Below, one piece after another: positions 1 through 14,800 of a stretch of DNA of 64,000 nucleotides (the stretch's first letter is position 1; every line of letters begins with the position of its first letter). The notes under the pieces were generated by a model. It was not told the DNA's origin. It ran no database searches and saw nothing but the letters and a program-made list of their open reading frames with translations. This DNA is from Patagioenas fasciata (Eukaryota > Chordata > Aves > Columbiformes > Columbidae): assembly GCF_037038585.1 (NCBI RefSeq), contig NC_092524.1, positions 69,092,552 to 69,156,551 on the forward strand, in the 5' to 3' direction. The position numbers were made by a program, and so were the translations under genes.

Positions 1-150
1 CTCTCATTATGAGAACAATCAGCCATTGGAACAATCTCCCCAGGGAAGTGCTGGATTCTTTTAAGATGCAGCTGGGCAGACTGTGCTTTGCCAAGAACGT
101 TGGACCAGCTGATCCTTGAGGTCCCTTCCAAGCTGGAATTCTGTGATTCT
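1..150 (+). repeat. CR1 LINE 3' end
   Basis: The stretch reads as the 3' end of a CR1 retrotransposon in sense orientation. It has the 'ccaggga' block, then 'cttgaggtcccttccaa', and closes with the octamer-like tail attctgtgattctt. The 5' side runs off the window. It lies in a CDKL1 intron. Confidence 0.85.
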
Positions 151-3918
<3,768 letters not shown>

Positions 3919-4090
3919 CCGGATGGCAGACGAAAGACTATTTATTGTTCAAAGTTCAAGTCATTTCAAACTTTACAAAAGGAGGATACATGGTGGAAAA
4001 CTTAAGTGAATACCTGTTATGATATATACAAAAACGGGCTGTAAAGCGACGTGCTCTGGGTCACTAATGGGAGGGAAGCGACGCACAGGT

Positions 4091-4162
4091 TGTATACTGG
4101 TTTGGGATTGTGTACTAGTTTGGGAATGTATACTGGTTTAGGATTGTGTACTGGTTCAGGGT
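4091..4162 (+). repeat. 18-bp tandem repeat, four units
   Basis: Four consecutive 18-mers share the pattern TGTRTACTRGTTYRGGRW, at 4091, 4109, 4127 and 4145. They differ at a few positions, so the array is not fresh. It lies in the inferred CDKL1 3' UTR. Confidence 0.9.
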
Positions 4163-4175
4163 CACTGTGACCCTG
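4157..4175. promoter_or_regulatory. Perfect ERE-like palindrome
   Basis: The sequence has 8-bp perfect arms (CAGGGTCA and TGACCCTG) around CTG. Its core GGTCA-CTG-TGACC matches the oestrogen response element GGTCAnnnTGACC exactly. Function is inferred only. The last repeat unit supplies its left arm. Confidence 0.45.
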
Positions 4176-4255
4176 TGTTTACAGTGTGAATTTAAGAACT
4201 CTGGTTTGCCAAAGGCCTGTATTGCAGACTTGGCAGACAAACTGCAACCTTGCCA

Positions 4256-4261
4256 AATAAA
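4256..4261 (+). other. CDKL1: Poly(A) signal AATAAA, CDKL1
   Basis: This is the first canonical hexamer after the CDKL1 stop, 338 bases downstream. Confidence 0.55.
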
Positions 4262-4280
4262 TCTGAGTCCCACTGTGGCA

Positions 4281-4952
4281 AAACAGTGACACTGCTTTAG
4301 ACTGGGACTAAGTCACTGATTCCACGAGGAGCGGTGAACAGATAGTAGCTATAAACCTGCTCCAGGTAGTTATAAACCGCTGAAATAGCACTACTTTAAA
4401 GCTACGTGTGTCTTCTGTCTTGCATTTGTATATCACAAAGCATTAAAGGTACTCATGGTGACTTTGCAGCAGGAACCATTAGCAGGAGGAGAACATTCTA
4501 ATCATAAAACCTGTTGTTTCTTTAGTCTTTTCAGAGTTTCTCCCACCTGTTTCTTCCTTGCATCATGAGGTTGGGTTTATTTGCTGTTTCTGTCAATAGT
4601 GAAGTCACTTGCCTGTAGTGTTACAGAAGTTGTTTTTTTCAAAAATAATTCATTAATATAATTGATAACACTGGCCAGACGCAGGCAGGAATTCTACCTA
4701 AGTACATGTATTGGAATGATTCTGGGCTTTTGTGTCATCTCAGGATGTAATATTGTGTTGATTTTCAATAAAAGAAACGTAGCTTGTTTTTCCAATTTAT
4801 TGGATGTGTTTTACTGCACAAGTTTTACTGCTGGGCAAGGAACATCTTCTTTCTACCTGAAAGCTACAGCAAAACTGTTTTCTTTTCCCACTACTGTTCT
4901 GTGGCAATTTCTGTGGGACAGATCCATATCCTCACAGTGTGCCTGTCTACCT
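4281..4952. other. Convergent intergenic spacer
   Basis: This short spacer lies between the 3' ends of CDKL1 (+) and DMAC2L (-). The open frame at 4662-4997 has no recognisable product. Confidence 0.5.
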
Positions 4953-4990
4953 TTTATTTCAAATTGTAATTTGGGTGATCTGGGTTTATT
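4953..4990 (-). other. DMAC2L: Two AATAAA signals, DMAC2L
   Basis: The minus strand has AATAAA at 4985-4990 and again at 4953-4958. They lie 98 and 130 bases past the DMAC2L stop and imply a short 3' UTR. Confidence 0.6.
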
Positions 4991-5087
4991 TCCATAGCTG
5001 GAAATACAGCAGTGCCTACAACTTAATTTATGCAACATACGATAAATACTAAGAACTCAAATACATTTCAGTTACGTGTAGTTGTGC

Positions 5088-5202
5088 TTATTCCAAGTCC
5101 AGCTCCAGCTGCAGGTTTGGCAGCGCCTGCTGAAGGATCTGCACAGTAGTTTCTTTTTGTCTTATTCCAGGAAGGTCACTCAGATACAAATATTCAAGGT
5201 TC
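5088..5202 (-). CDS. DMAC2L: DMAC2L terminal exon 4
   Basis: Acceptor TTTACAG ends at 5203. It encodes NLEYLYLSDLPGIRQKETTV and ends in QLELDLE; the stop TAA is at 5090-5088. Confidence 0.94.
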
Positions 5203-8200
5203 CTGTAAATATTTAAAAAGAAAAGTCAGCAGCTACTATTTAATTGTTGAAACAGCAATTAGACAAAGGATTATTCTACCATAGTTGTTTTAAGGAATTT
5301 AAAAGGTTACTGGTTCTAATGGAAGTTTATTTTCTGAAGTGGGTACTTGAAGTTTTTAGCTCACCATAAATTCAGTCAAAAAGAGATCCTAGACCCCCCA
5401 CATGAAGCTTCCTTCATATTAAACAGTATTTCATCATTTCAAGAGCAATTTAGTAAAAGCTATTTTAATGTAAATAATAATGAGAGTGATATAGATGGTC
5501 CTGAATAATAACAACATTCTGTAGGATGAAATCCAAGTCCCCAGATCACCCTTTTGTCGATGTTCGTGACTCTGTGTAACACTGAATGGCTTTGAGCGCC
5601 AGAAAACGCAGCTCTGCCCTAAAACCTTCCAGGCCACAGCGAGCACGAGATAACTGAGCGATGGGAAGTGGCGTAAGGTGCAGAAGGACAATACATGCAA
5701 CAGGACACCATCAAAACCTGCCCTGGAAAGGAACTGCAAGAGGGGCTCAGGAGCAGAAACCAAGGTGATCAAAAACTACAGTCAACACAACCCCAAAATC
5801 CCATGGGGAAAAAACAGGTAGGGAGTGAGAAGAGCTCAGCAGCTCACGTACGCCAGCTTGTGCAGTGCAATGACGCCTTTATCTGTGACATTCCCGCAGG
5901 AAATGATCTTCAGCTGGAGGAGACTCTTCTGGAGATTCTTGGTCTCGCTGAGCCGCTGCAGACACTCGTCCTGTATGTAAATGCACTTCTGCAGCGTGAT
6001 CTCTGTAACGTGTTCAAGACCATCTGCAAAGACAAAAACGAGGATTTGCTTCAGAACGCCAGGAACAAGCCATGCTGGATGTTAAATTCTCACTCGCCAA
6101 TTTAGTAACTGCCTCCAAAACCACAGACCACTGTGCTCCTCTATACAGTGGGGCCGTAACGCACAATGAATCTTCAAAGTCCCTTTATGGGACTTCAAAT
6201 ATATGAAAACCCCAGGGTTTGTATCCTTTTGGTAAGATTCTGGGAGCTTTGACATAGGCAAGTAACAAAAAAACTCTACAAGTTTGGGCGATAAACAACG
6301 GCTCGGAATTAGAAATGTATTAATGAAGGAAATTCAAGGTCTCCTGCAAATAAAAGAAAACAAATGGTCTGTTCCCCATTTTGGTTTTTATTATTTAAAG
6401 GAGACCTGAAACAAGAAAACTATATAGTTATTCAGATTTTGAAGCAACTGAAAGAACTAAGACCGCTATGTATCATCTTCGCACAGCTGTGTCTGCTACG
6501 TTACCCAAATAGTCGAACCCTCTGTACATGATGCAGGAGTCGGTGGCGTTAATGGCTTCGATCTTGTACTTCCCCAGGGGCCCGGTGGGGAGCCCATTGT
6601 AGTCCTGCTGCCACTTCTGGTAGCCCTGGTAGCGCACGAGGGCTCCGCAGCGCAGCAGCCACTCCGAGGCCGCCCGGTCGGGGCCCACGGCTTGGATCCG
6701 GTCGTAGTCCACCCTGCCGAGACACAAAGAGCATCCACACGCTTTCTAGAATGCGACTGATCTATTGGCTTTGCAATAATACCATCGCACAACAGTCGTT
6801 TGGGTATGTGCACGATGTCTGAAAAAAAATACGATTTACTGGCAGTGGTTTATGTGTAATTATTTGGATTGTGCTGATTCTCCATCAGTCAGGCATAAGG
6901 TTTTCTTTAAACTGCAGTTACTTTTGGTTAAAAAAAAGAAAGAATACAAATGCAACTTGACCTGGCACATGTTAACCTTTCTAATTGACTGTTTCCTCCA
7001 TGTCTGGACTCGATGATCCTTGTGAGTCGCTTCCAACTCAGGACATGCTGTGATTCTGTAAGAAGAGATAAAAACGCCTTTCTCTACCCAGAGTCAGGCT
7101 TTACGACAATTGCAAATCTGTCCCCCAAACATATTTTGCTTATATAAAAACTGAACGTTGCTTGTGATGTGGATGTCATTCCTGAAACCTGATTGTCAAA
7201 AATCACAGTATTTCAAAATGACACATTTCAGCAATCGGTTAAAATCCCTGGATCCGTTCAGTTGAAGGATTTCTCAGTCTGGTGAGCAGCACTGAAGGTA
7301 CAAGCAGAGACCTGGCAGAGCTATTCCAGCCACCAGCTACACATTGCAACCCTTTCACAGAGCAGACACAAGGCAAAACTATTATAACAGCTACTGCCTA
7401 AAGTTATGGGAAGGGAAAGGTTCACAAAGAAAGGCTTTATCTTTCTAAAAGTGAATGTGAAACCCTCATGTGGCTGAATCAAGTTGTGAATGATGGGATG
7501 GTGAGGTGCTTTTCTGAGTTAGTAAAGGCAAATGGTTGTGCTAGCGGCTTAACCGCAGCTGGGAGCCAAAGGAAGACCAGAGAACCACAGAATCACAGAA
7601 TGTCCTGGTTTGGAAGGGACACACAAGGATCATCGAGTCCAACTCTCTAGAAGGGCACAGCTTGTAACTGGGAACCGGTCAGGAACAACCCCCGCTGAGC
7701 ACCCGCATGCAATCTGGGAAGAATAAAAGCACTGATCATAGTGAAGATGCTAAATTACTGTACACTGTGATTAAGTTACACAAGACGTACCCATCATGAA
7801 CCAACTGACATGCTAAATGCTTCCTGACCACCTGCAAAACCAGGGGATGTTTTTCAAGTTTTAGATCCTTCTCCATGGCAAGAGGGAGACAGAAGATTGA
7901 GTGATACATTGTTAACAAGCAGCGTGCTTAGTTTATATTTATCTAATAATTAATAGATGCATTGTAAGTAAGAAACTAAATTATAATGAACATCAGCGAT
8001 TATTTCTTAGTACAAATGTATGTCAAAATTTTCAAAAAATGTAATGCATATGTGATAATTATGTGAATATAAGCAACGCCAGAGCACCCAGCCTTTGGAG
8101 CACAGATGGAGGATGATCCCCTGCGCTGATAAAATAAAGAATGGGCTTAACAGCATAATTGACTCTGCTGATAAGTTTACTTCTTCGTTTCAATACCATA

Positions 8201-8462
8201 CGTTCTGTCCACTCCTGGGACTCCATTCTCTCTTCACAGACCCCGCGGTGGATCCCTGGGACCCGCTAATTGCTCTGTGCACCCCATTAATGGCCCTGTG
8301 CACCCCATTAATGGCCTGATTATCCCGCTAATGGCCTCTGCACCCCGTTAATGGCCCTTACTTGTTGAACACGGCGTTCAGCCATCCCCAGAAGGCTCTG
8401 CAAACGCCGGGCACCAGCGGGCTCCGCCTGCACGCCGACGGTACGAGTTTTCCCCAAAGCAT
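5088..8462 (-). CDS. DMAC2L: ATP synthase coupling factor B / DMAC2L, complete (4 exons)
   Basis: This is the complete factor B gene (DMAC2L, formerly ATP5S), a mitochondrial inner-membrane-associated protein implicated in ATP synthase coupling. Minus-strand exons 8462-8362, 6713-6505, 6023-5852 and 5202-5088 join in phase (597 nt, 198 aa plus stop; human about 200). A basic, Trp-rich presequence starts MLWGKLVPSACRRS and ends FWGWLNAVFNK. The conserved core VDYDRIQAVGPDRAASEWLL follows, then leucine-rich-repeat-like segments such as IISCGNVTDKGVIAL and NLEYLYLSDLPG. The first Cys of the Cys-x-Cys pair of the human protein is Gln here (LQKC). The gene shares a CpG promoter with L2HGDH and converges with CDKL1. 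Confidence 0.96.
5852..6023 (-). CDS. DMAC2L: DMAC2L coding exon 3
   Basis: Acceptor TTTGCAG ends at 6024; donor GTACGTGAG starts at 5851. It encodes GLEHVTEITLQKCIYIQDEC and continues through IISCGNVTDKGVIALHKL. Confidence 0.94.
6505..6713 (-). CDS. DMAC2L: DMAC2L coding exon 2
   Basis: Acceptor AG at 6715-6714, donor GTAACG at 6504-6503. It encodes VDYDRIQAVGPDRAASEWLL and continues to the segment CIMYRGFDYL. It ends with the G of a split Asp codon. Confidence 0.95.
7001..7060 (+). repeat. CR1 3' tail fragment
   Basis: The motif 'ctggactcgatgatccttgtgagtc' is followed by 'ttccaact' and 'tgctgtgattctgt', typical of a CR1 3' end. It lies in DMAC2L intron 1. Confidence 0.8.
7584..7705 (-). 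repeat. CR1 fragment, inverted
   Basis: It opens with 'cacagaatcacagaatg' and continues 'aaggatcatcgagtccaact', the reverse complement of a CR1 3' end. It lies in DMAC2L intron 1. Confidence 0.85.
8261..8357. repeat. About 21-bp minisatellite with palindromic core
   Basis: Four to five degenerate copies of a unit like TGCACCCCATTAATGGCCC. The core CCATTAATGG is its own reverse complement. The array ends three bases short of the DMAC2L exon 1 donor dinucleotide (8361-8360). Confidence 0.85.
8362..8462 (-). CDS. DMAC2L: DMAC2L coding exon 1
   Basis: ATG at 8462-8460; donor GTAAGG at 8361 downward. It encodes the mitochondrial presequence and ends with two bases of a split Lys codon. A minisatellite begins at intron position +5. 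Confidence 0.93.
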
Positions 8463-8732
8463 CACGTTCTTGAGGAAAAGGAGAGAGCGGGAACCGGGGT
8501 GTGGTTGGGAGCGGCCCGAGCCCGGGCTCCCCTCAGGGCCTCACCGGGGCTGTCAGCCCAGCAGCTGAGGGGAGGCCCCGCCGCCGCCCCAGGGCTCGCC
8601 CCGCCCGGGATCCCTCCCCCCGGGCTGCCCCCAAGGGCCAAGCCGGCCAACCCGGCGGAGTTCGGCCCGGCCTGACCTTCCCCTCACGGAGCGACCGCGG
8701 AGGAGGAGCCGGGCCCGCCGGTCTCACCGCCC

Positions 8733-8747
8733 CCAAGATGGCGGCGG
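8733..8747 (+). promoter_or_regulatory. L2HGDH: YY1 motif over the L2HGDH start codon
   Basis: CCAAGATGGCGGCGG matches the YY1 consensus AAnATGGCGGC, and its ATG is the initiator codon. This arrangement is common in CpG promoters of mitochondrial genes, where it sets a start site close to the ATG. Confidence 0.6.
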
Positions 8748-8811
8748 CACTGGTGCGGCGGGCGGGCGGCGGGGCCGGGGCGCTGTGGCGGGGCCAGCGC
8801 CGCCAGCGCAG
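8738..8811 (+). CDS. L2HGDH: L2HGDH exon 1 (coding)
   Basis: ATG 8738-8740, donor GTGAGG at 8812. It encodes the Arg/Gly/Ala mitochondrial presequence and ends with AG of a split Ser codon. Confidence 0.93.
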
Positions 8812-11800
8812 GTGAGGGAGCGGGGAGGGGGCCCTGCCCCAGCCCAAACCAGAACCCCAGCCCCGCCGCCTCCTCCCGGGCGTAGGGCGCTCCCCGCGCC
8901 CCCTCAGCGCGGCCCTCACGGCGGCCATGGGGCGCCGGGCCCGCCGCCCTCCCGTCAGGGTCGCGGCGGGAGCTGACGGGCCGTGTGTGTCTCCGCAGCA
9001 CGTTCGATGTGGCGGTGGTGGGAGCGGGGATCGTGGGGCTGGCGGCGGCGCGGGAGCTCGTCCGGCGGCACCCTGCGCTGGCCTTCGCCGTGCTGGAGAA
9101 GGAGCGGGAGCTGGGTACGTGCTGGGGCTCCTCAGCCGCGGTGCGGGGTTAGCAGGTGTGGGGCTGGTGGGAATCTTTCCTGAGGCATGCGGCAAAATCT
9201 CAGTGTTGTGTGAGCACACGTGTAAAGGGGAGCTCGGATTTTGGGTGGGTGACCAGACTGTTCAGTGGTGCCCAACGCCAGGGTGAGGGGCACCGGGCAC
9301 AGACTGAAACACAGGAGGCTCCATCTGAACATGAGCAGAAACTTCTTTGCTGGGAGGTGCCAGAGCCTGGCCCAGGCTGCCCAGAGCGGGTGTGGAGTCT
9401 CCTTCTCTGAGCCATTCAAACCCGCCTGGACCCACCTGTGTGATCTGCTCTGGGACCCTGCGTGAGCAGGGGGGTTGCACTGGGGGATCTCCAGAGGTCC
9501 CTTCAACCACAACCACCCTGTGATTCTGTGACCAGCCATGGGAGAGCGTCTGCCCCTGTTCCCAAAGGGGTGATGGATTGATGGATTCCCCTGGGAAGAG
9601 CAGCTTCCACTGCTGGCCCTGCCCTGACAGGAGGTTTCTTCCTCCCTTTGTCCAGGACACGTCCTGCGGTGGAGAGGCAGAGCTGCCATCAGCCTGCGCT
9701 TCGCTGCTGGGACTTCAAATTAGGCCTTTACAGTTAAGAGAGACCGAATATTACAGCTCTGTTTGAAAGCGACGGGTCTAACCAACCCGGGGCTCCTGCA
9801 GCAGCTGGGGTTTGGGGAGAAGGACAAGCAGGGTGAACAACTCCAGTGAGGAGCAGTGCAGGTTCAGGTCCTGTTTATTCCTGCAGAGAGGATGAACTGA
9901 GAAACGGTGCCAGGACAGCTTTTTGGAGGGGCAGGAGAGGAGAGAACAGCAAACAGTGATGGTTGGTGCACACAGAGGGTCGCTGGGGAGCAGAACTGCT
10001 TAAAAATGTCTGGGAGCTGCTGGTCAAAAAACACCTATGAGCCCAAGCTCTAACTGGCTCCATCAGCCAGCCTATACATTGCTCTTCATATCATACACAT
10101 ATGTTATGGAAGTGGTTTTTTATCCCCAAGATGGGACATACATGAACTTCTTAACAGTTGTGTGAGCACAAAGCAAGAATGACATTTGGGATAATAACTT
10201 AAGGGGGAGAATATGCCCAAATTCCTTCAATAGAAATGTTTGCTGTTTTCCACCTCCATTTTACTTGGTTACAAAGAGGCAACAGCAATCTAATCCAGTT
10301 CACAAATGCTTGTAAAGCCGACCAGGCCTGCCAACACATCCTAAGAAACTGAAGGTTACACAGACATTAAGTGAGGCCCTTAAGGATGCTTTTCAGTTTA
10401 AAATCAGATTCCTTAAAGTTAATTTTAACATGTAGAAAATTTTGTTTGATTGGCCTGTAGTTGTTGCTCTTGGAGGAAAAACTCGTGATGTTGTTGTTGT
10501 TTTCTTTTCCTTTCTGTTGATGAGATGCATTGCAAGCTGCGATGGTTTATTATTAACTAGCTCTTGCTTTATCAGTGGTTTTTAGCCTTTTGAGACGGAG
10601 GGATTGCGTTTGCTCTGCAGTTCCCTCATTTGAGCATCTCTTGTAACACCGACTTAGGGCAGGACCTCAAATTGCTCGCTCCTCTGGCAGCTGAAGTGAT
10701 GAAGGTACGAGCCAATCATGGAACGTGTATTTTAATGACATGTATTTATTTCTATTTAGCTCATCACCAGACTGGACATAACAGCGGCGTGATTCACAGC
10801 GGAATTTACTACACGCCTGGGTCTCTGAAGGCCAAGCTGTGTGTGCAGGGTGCAGCCCTCTGCTACGAGTACTGCGACAAGAAGGGAATACCCTATAAAC
10901 AATGTGGCAAGGTACAGGAACTGCTGCCTGTTCTTTACCTTTGGAAACGAAGACTGCATAATGTCTGTTACAATGTATAGCACAGGCCTGGTAGGGGTCT
11001 TTCGCCCAGGAGATGAATTTCTGCAACACTTTTCCTGCAGGACGAATGTGCCTTTTTGTTTTATTATTTTCCAGCAACTCTAATCAGTTCCTTTTCTGGA
11101 CCTAAATAGTAATTCTCCGTATCCGGGGGCTGAGCTGCAATATCCCAGGAGCAACACTTGTGTAGGGCCATGAGCTCCACAGAGGCTCTGGGTGTATGCG
11201 TGCTGTGCTTCTTGACATATCAGGCTTTGAAAAGACATGGTGACTTCAAAACAGCTCCAGATGTGACCCAGCTCCGTGGATTTGTGCTGTCTTGCCTCCA
11301 GCTAACACAGCCCGAAATGCTGGGACAGAAGAGCGCCTGTACTGGTTCAGCTTGGGGTCTGCCCAGCCCTGTGTCCTGTTTCTGGAAATGTCTGTAAACA
11401 GAGACTCGGGGAGGAATGAGAACAGGACAAGCAAATTATTAATTCTCCCAGCTCAGGTGGTTTTCTGAGGCTGATCCGTTTTGTCTGTAGCGACTCTCAG
11501 TGGATTTCCCTTCCAAGGTTTTTCCATTAAAAGCTTTTGTGCCAGAGCATGCTTTGAGCAGTTGCAGATATCAACAACCCACAGTGTGAAGAGTTCCATT
11601 GTTTTGAAACTGTCTCCTGCAAGCTTCATCTGATGGCCCCTAGCCCTTGTGTTCAAAGAGGTGGTGAACAGTTCATCTGTGCTGACGCTTTCCAAGTTGC
11701 AGATGATTTTATATTCCCTTCTCCCACAAAGTCGTCCTTTCCAGCTTAGTCTGCTCAGCCATTCTTCTTAGAGCAGCTTTGTCTTGACTCTCCCCACCGT

Positions 11801-14800
11801 CTTTGTTCTCTGAACCATTTCTAGTTTAATGCATCTTTGGTACAAGGTGAGGACCACGGCTGTGCACAGCATTTGAGGTGCGGTCAGACTCTGGATTTTT
11901 GCTGCGAAATGGCAGAATTCTCTGTATTATCCTGCATCCTTTTCTAGTTGTTCCTAACTGTCTGTTTAGGGTTTTTCAGCTGTCACTGCGTGTTGAGCTG
12001 ATGTTTCCATTGGGGTGTCTGTCCTAACCCCAACAAGATGTTAGTCCTGAGTGATAACGTTAAACAAGGATTCAATCATGTTATACGCGAGGCTAACCCT
12101 GATTTTAATATGATCATCATCTCACATTTATCTGCATTGAATTTCATCGGCCATTTTGTTAGTTGCTTGTTCGCCTCAGAATGTCCCTCTGCAGTTCTTC
12201 ACAGCCAACTCGTCTGAACCACCTTGAGTCGCTTTTAACCATCACCCGACTGTCTCACCTCCCTCCCAGGTTGCTCAGAAACATCTTGGGCATTGTGAGC
12301 CTTTCTCTGAGCTGAGAGCTGGGCACAGATCGCCCCCAATCCGGAGTGCAGAGCAGAGGTTCCTGCATGCGGCAGTGTTGACGGGTCCTGCACCACAGAA
12401 TCAAAGAATCATTTTGGTTGGAAAAGACCCTTAAGATCATCAAGTGGCACTAACCCCATGTCCCTGAGAACCTCATGTCTGTCTGTCCAACCCTCCAGGG
12501 ATGGTGACTCCAGCACTGCCCTGGGCAGCCTGTTCCAATGCCCCACAGCTCTTTGGGGAAGAAATTGTTCACGATATCCAATCTGAACCTCCCCTGGTGC
12601 ATCTTGAGGCCGTTTCCTCTCATCCTGGTGCCGTTTGTCCTGGCCTGGCTGTGTTCCTGCCGATCACAAGATGGCACTGTGGATTTGTGCCACTGGACAC
12701 CTCCAGTTCCAAGCCTGTTCTCAACTCAAAGCACCCAGAGAGCAGCAGACTTGCTCTTTAGGCGTCAGTTTGAGCTTGGGCAGGGCTGGCGCTGACCCAG
12801 CAGCGTTGTTGGTCCTTTGCTGACACTGAATTTGTGCGTGTCGCCTCCCTCAGCAGAGTTCATCCCAGGGAAGGTGATGTTGAGGCTTTACGGCTTGTTT
12901 TACATGAAGCAGCTCCAGGTGTGGAGAACTTGGTGCTTTCTCAAGGCAAAGCTGCTGGTTTTGGGAGACCTGGGCCGGGTCTGGCAGTAGAATGGTCTGT
13001 GCAAACCTAGCACAGGTAATTCACAGCCTGGATAAACCTTGTGTGATAATCGTGAGCTGACTACACGGTGAAATGAAGCTGCTGCAGTTCAGTTTAGACA
13101 CCACGTCAGAACACACCCCTGCTGTAACAGTATTGAGGCCATTTGAGATTTGTACATCCTGAGTTAAACTCAGTTTTATTTTTGGAAGCATCCCAGTGGC
13201 TCTTTTAAAATTGTATTCTCCTCTTTCACATTCAGATTTATAGTCTCCTGGTACTTCTAGCAAATATTATATTATCCACCAATAATAACTTAAGTTACAG
13301 TTTCACATCTCTTTTTCACTCTTCTTCATATATTATATACATGTATGTAAGTATTTATAGAATCTTGTGCAACTAATGGCACAAATCACATTTGTCTCCC
13401 CTGGATTCGCTCATTCACTTGTTAGCTTGGGCTTGGTGCCGAACCCGAGCTGGCCGTGTGTTTTGCTGACCGGTGCGCCTTGTTATCTTTCCCGAAGCTG
13501 ATTGTAGCTGTCAAACAAGATGAAATCCCGAGGCTCAAAGCTCTGTACGAGAGAGGGCTGCAGAACAACGTCCGAGGGCTCAAACTCATCGGGCCAAAAG
13601 AAATACAAGCCAAAGAACCCTTCTGCAGGGTAAGGGGTTTGCTTATTTTTATTTGGCGTATAAGGCCTCAGTTTCCCAGGTGGCGTTATTTTTAAATTTA
13701 ACATAAATATGTTTCAAGCATTTTTTTTTCCCTTCTCTTTGCAGGTGCTTACTTCTCTGTTTTTGTGGTTGATAGGCAGATTTTCCTTTGCCTACGTTAG
13801 AACTGCTCTATCTGAGTTTATGCTGAGATGGTTCTGCTCCTTTCCCCTAAAATTAATTAACTTACAATAAAGCTTGGTAGTGCAAAAAGGAAAATCCCTT
13901 CGCATCTGTAAGTGCAGATTCGGATTAAGCCAGTTTCAATCCAGGTGCTTCTACACACGTGGCTGTAGCGCTTCTCAGCCTGTTTATTTTCACAGCAGGA
14001 GAAATGTGTGTAGTTTCTGGAATACAGCTTTGTTGTTGTTTAGTGTATCTTTGAGAGGAAAACCTGGCTATAAATGATCCCACGCTGTTTCATCTGTAGC
14101 TGCGTTGCTTTCGAGTTGCTCACTGCTTTCGAGTGGTGGTAGCTGCAGACAAAAATTTCCTGGAGCAGAATAGGTTTTATCTTTCTTTTTTGTCATATAC
14201 ATTTTGTATCTGCTCCTTAAAGTGCTCACGCTCCAGCTGAGCATTTATTGCTGCAAATGAGTAGATTCAGATGCGTCTCACTTCGTTTGCTCTGGTTTGC
14301 TGGGCTGAGTCCTTTCCTCCTAAGCAAAGGGAACTTGAGTGGTGTTATGTTATAAAATATTGCACTGCATCAAGTGGGGAGGAAGGTTTAGTGTAAGATA
14401 CAGTTTTACCAACCGTTCTGGTTGTTGTGGGCATGTAAGTGGCTTCTGGTATTGTCATGTCTGAGCAGCTTAGAGTCTTTTGGTGTCGCTACACTTGCAG
14501 CATCTCCCTGAGATAAAAGCAGTCCTGCTATCCTTATTTTACAGCCGGAACTAGAAAAGTGTTGTGGTGCCATCTAACGTGATAAAAACTGTGAGAAACT
14601 GAGCCTTTTTGATATAAAGAGAGTCAAACACCTCTGAGAAACATTAACAATTCTAGCGACACGCTGGACTTGGGCCTTGCGTTCTGCCAGGACAAGGATG
14701 GGCTGTTGTCCAGCTCGGAGGGGACTTTCCTCTCTGGTTGCAATGCCCCAAGTGTTGAGATGAAATCATTGATCTTTTATTGCATCTGTGCATCAGGTGG

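Larger units (their letters stand above)
3919..4280 (+). other. CDKL1: CDKL1 3' UTR (inferred)
   Basis: The region runs from the stop codon to just past the AATAAA at 4256-4261. It contains an 18-bp tandem repeat (4091-4162) and a palindrome (4157-4175). The exact cleavage site is inferred. Confidence 0.6.
8380..9110. promoter_or_regulatory. Bidirectional CpG-island promoter DMAC2L/L2HGDH
   Basis: The region is very GC- and CpG-rich and carries both first coding exons head to head. Only 275 bases separate the two initiator codons (8462 on minus, 8738 on plus). No TATA box is visible. A YY1 motif covers the L2HGDH start. Confidence 0.85.

Noticed and set aside
8533-9219. 228-codon minus-strand open frame over the L2HGDH start
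   Set aside because: Low-complexity Pro/Ala/Arg translation of a CpG island; it overlaps L2HGDH exons 1-2 and resembles no family.
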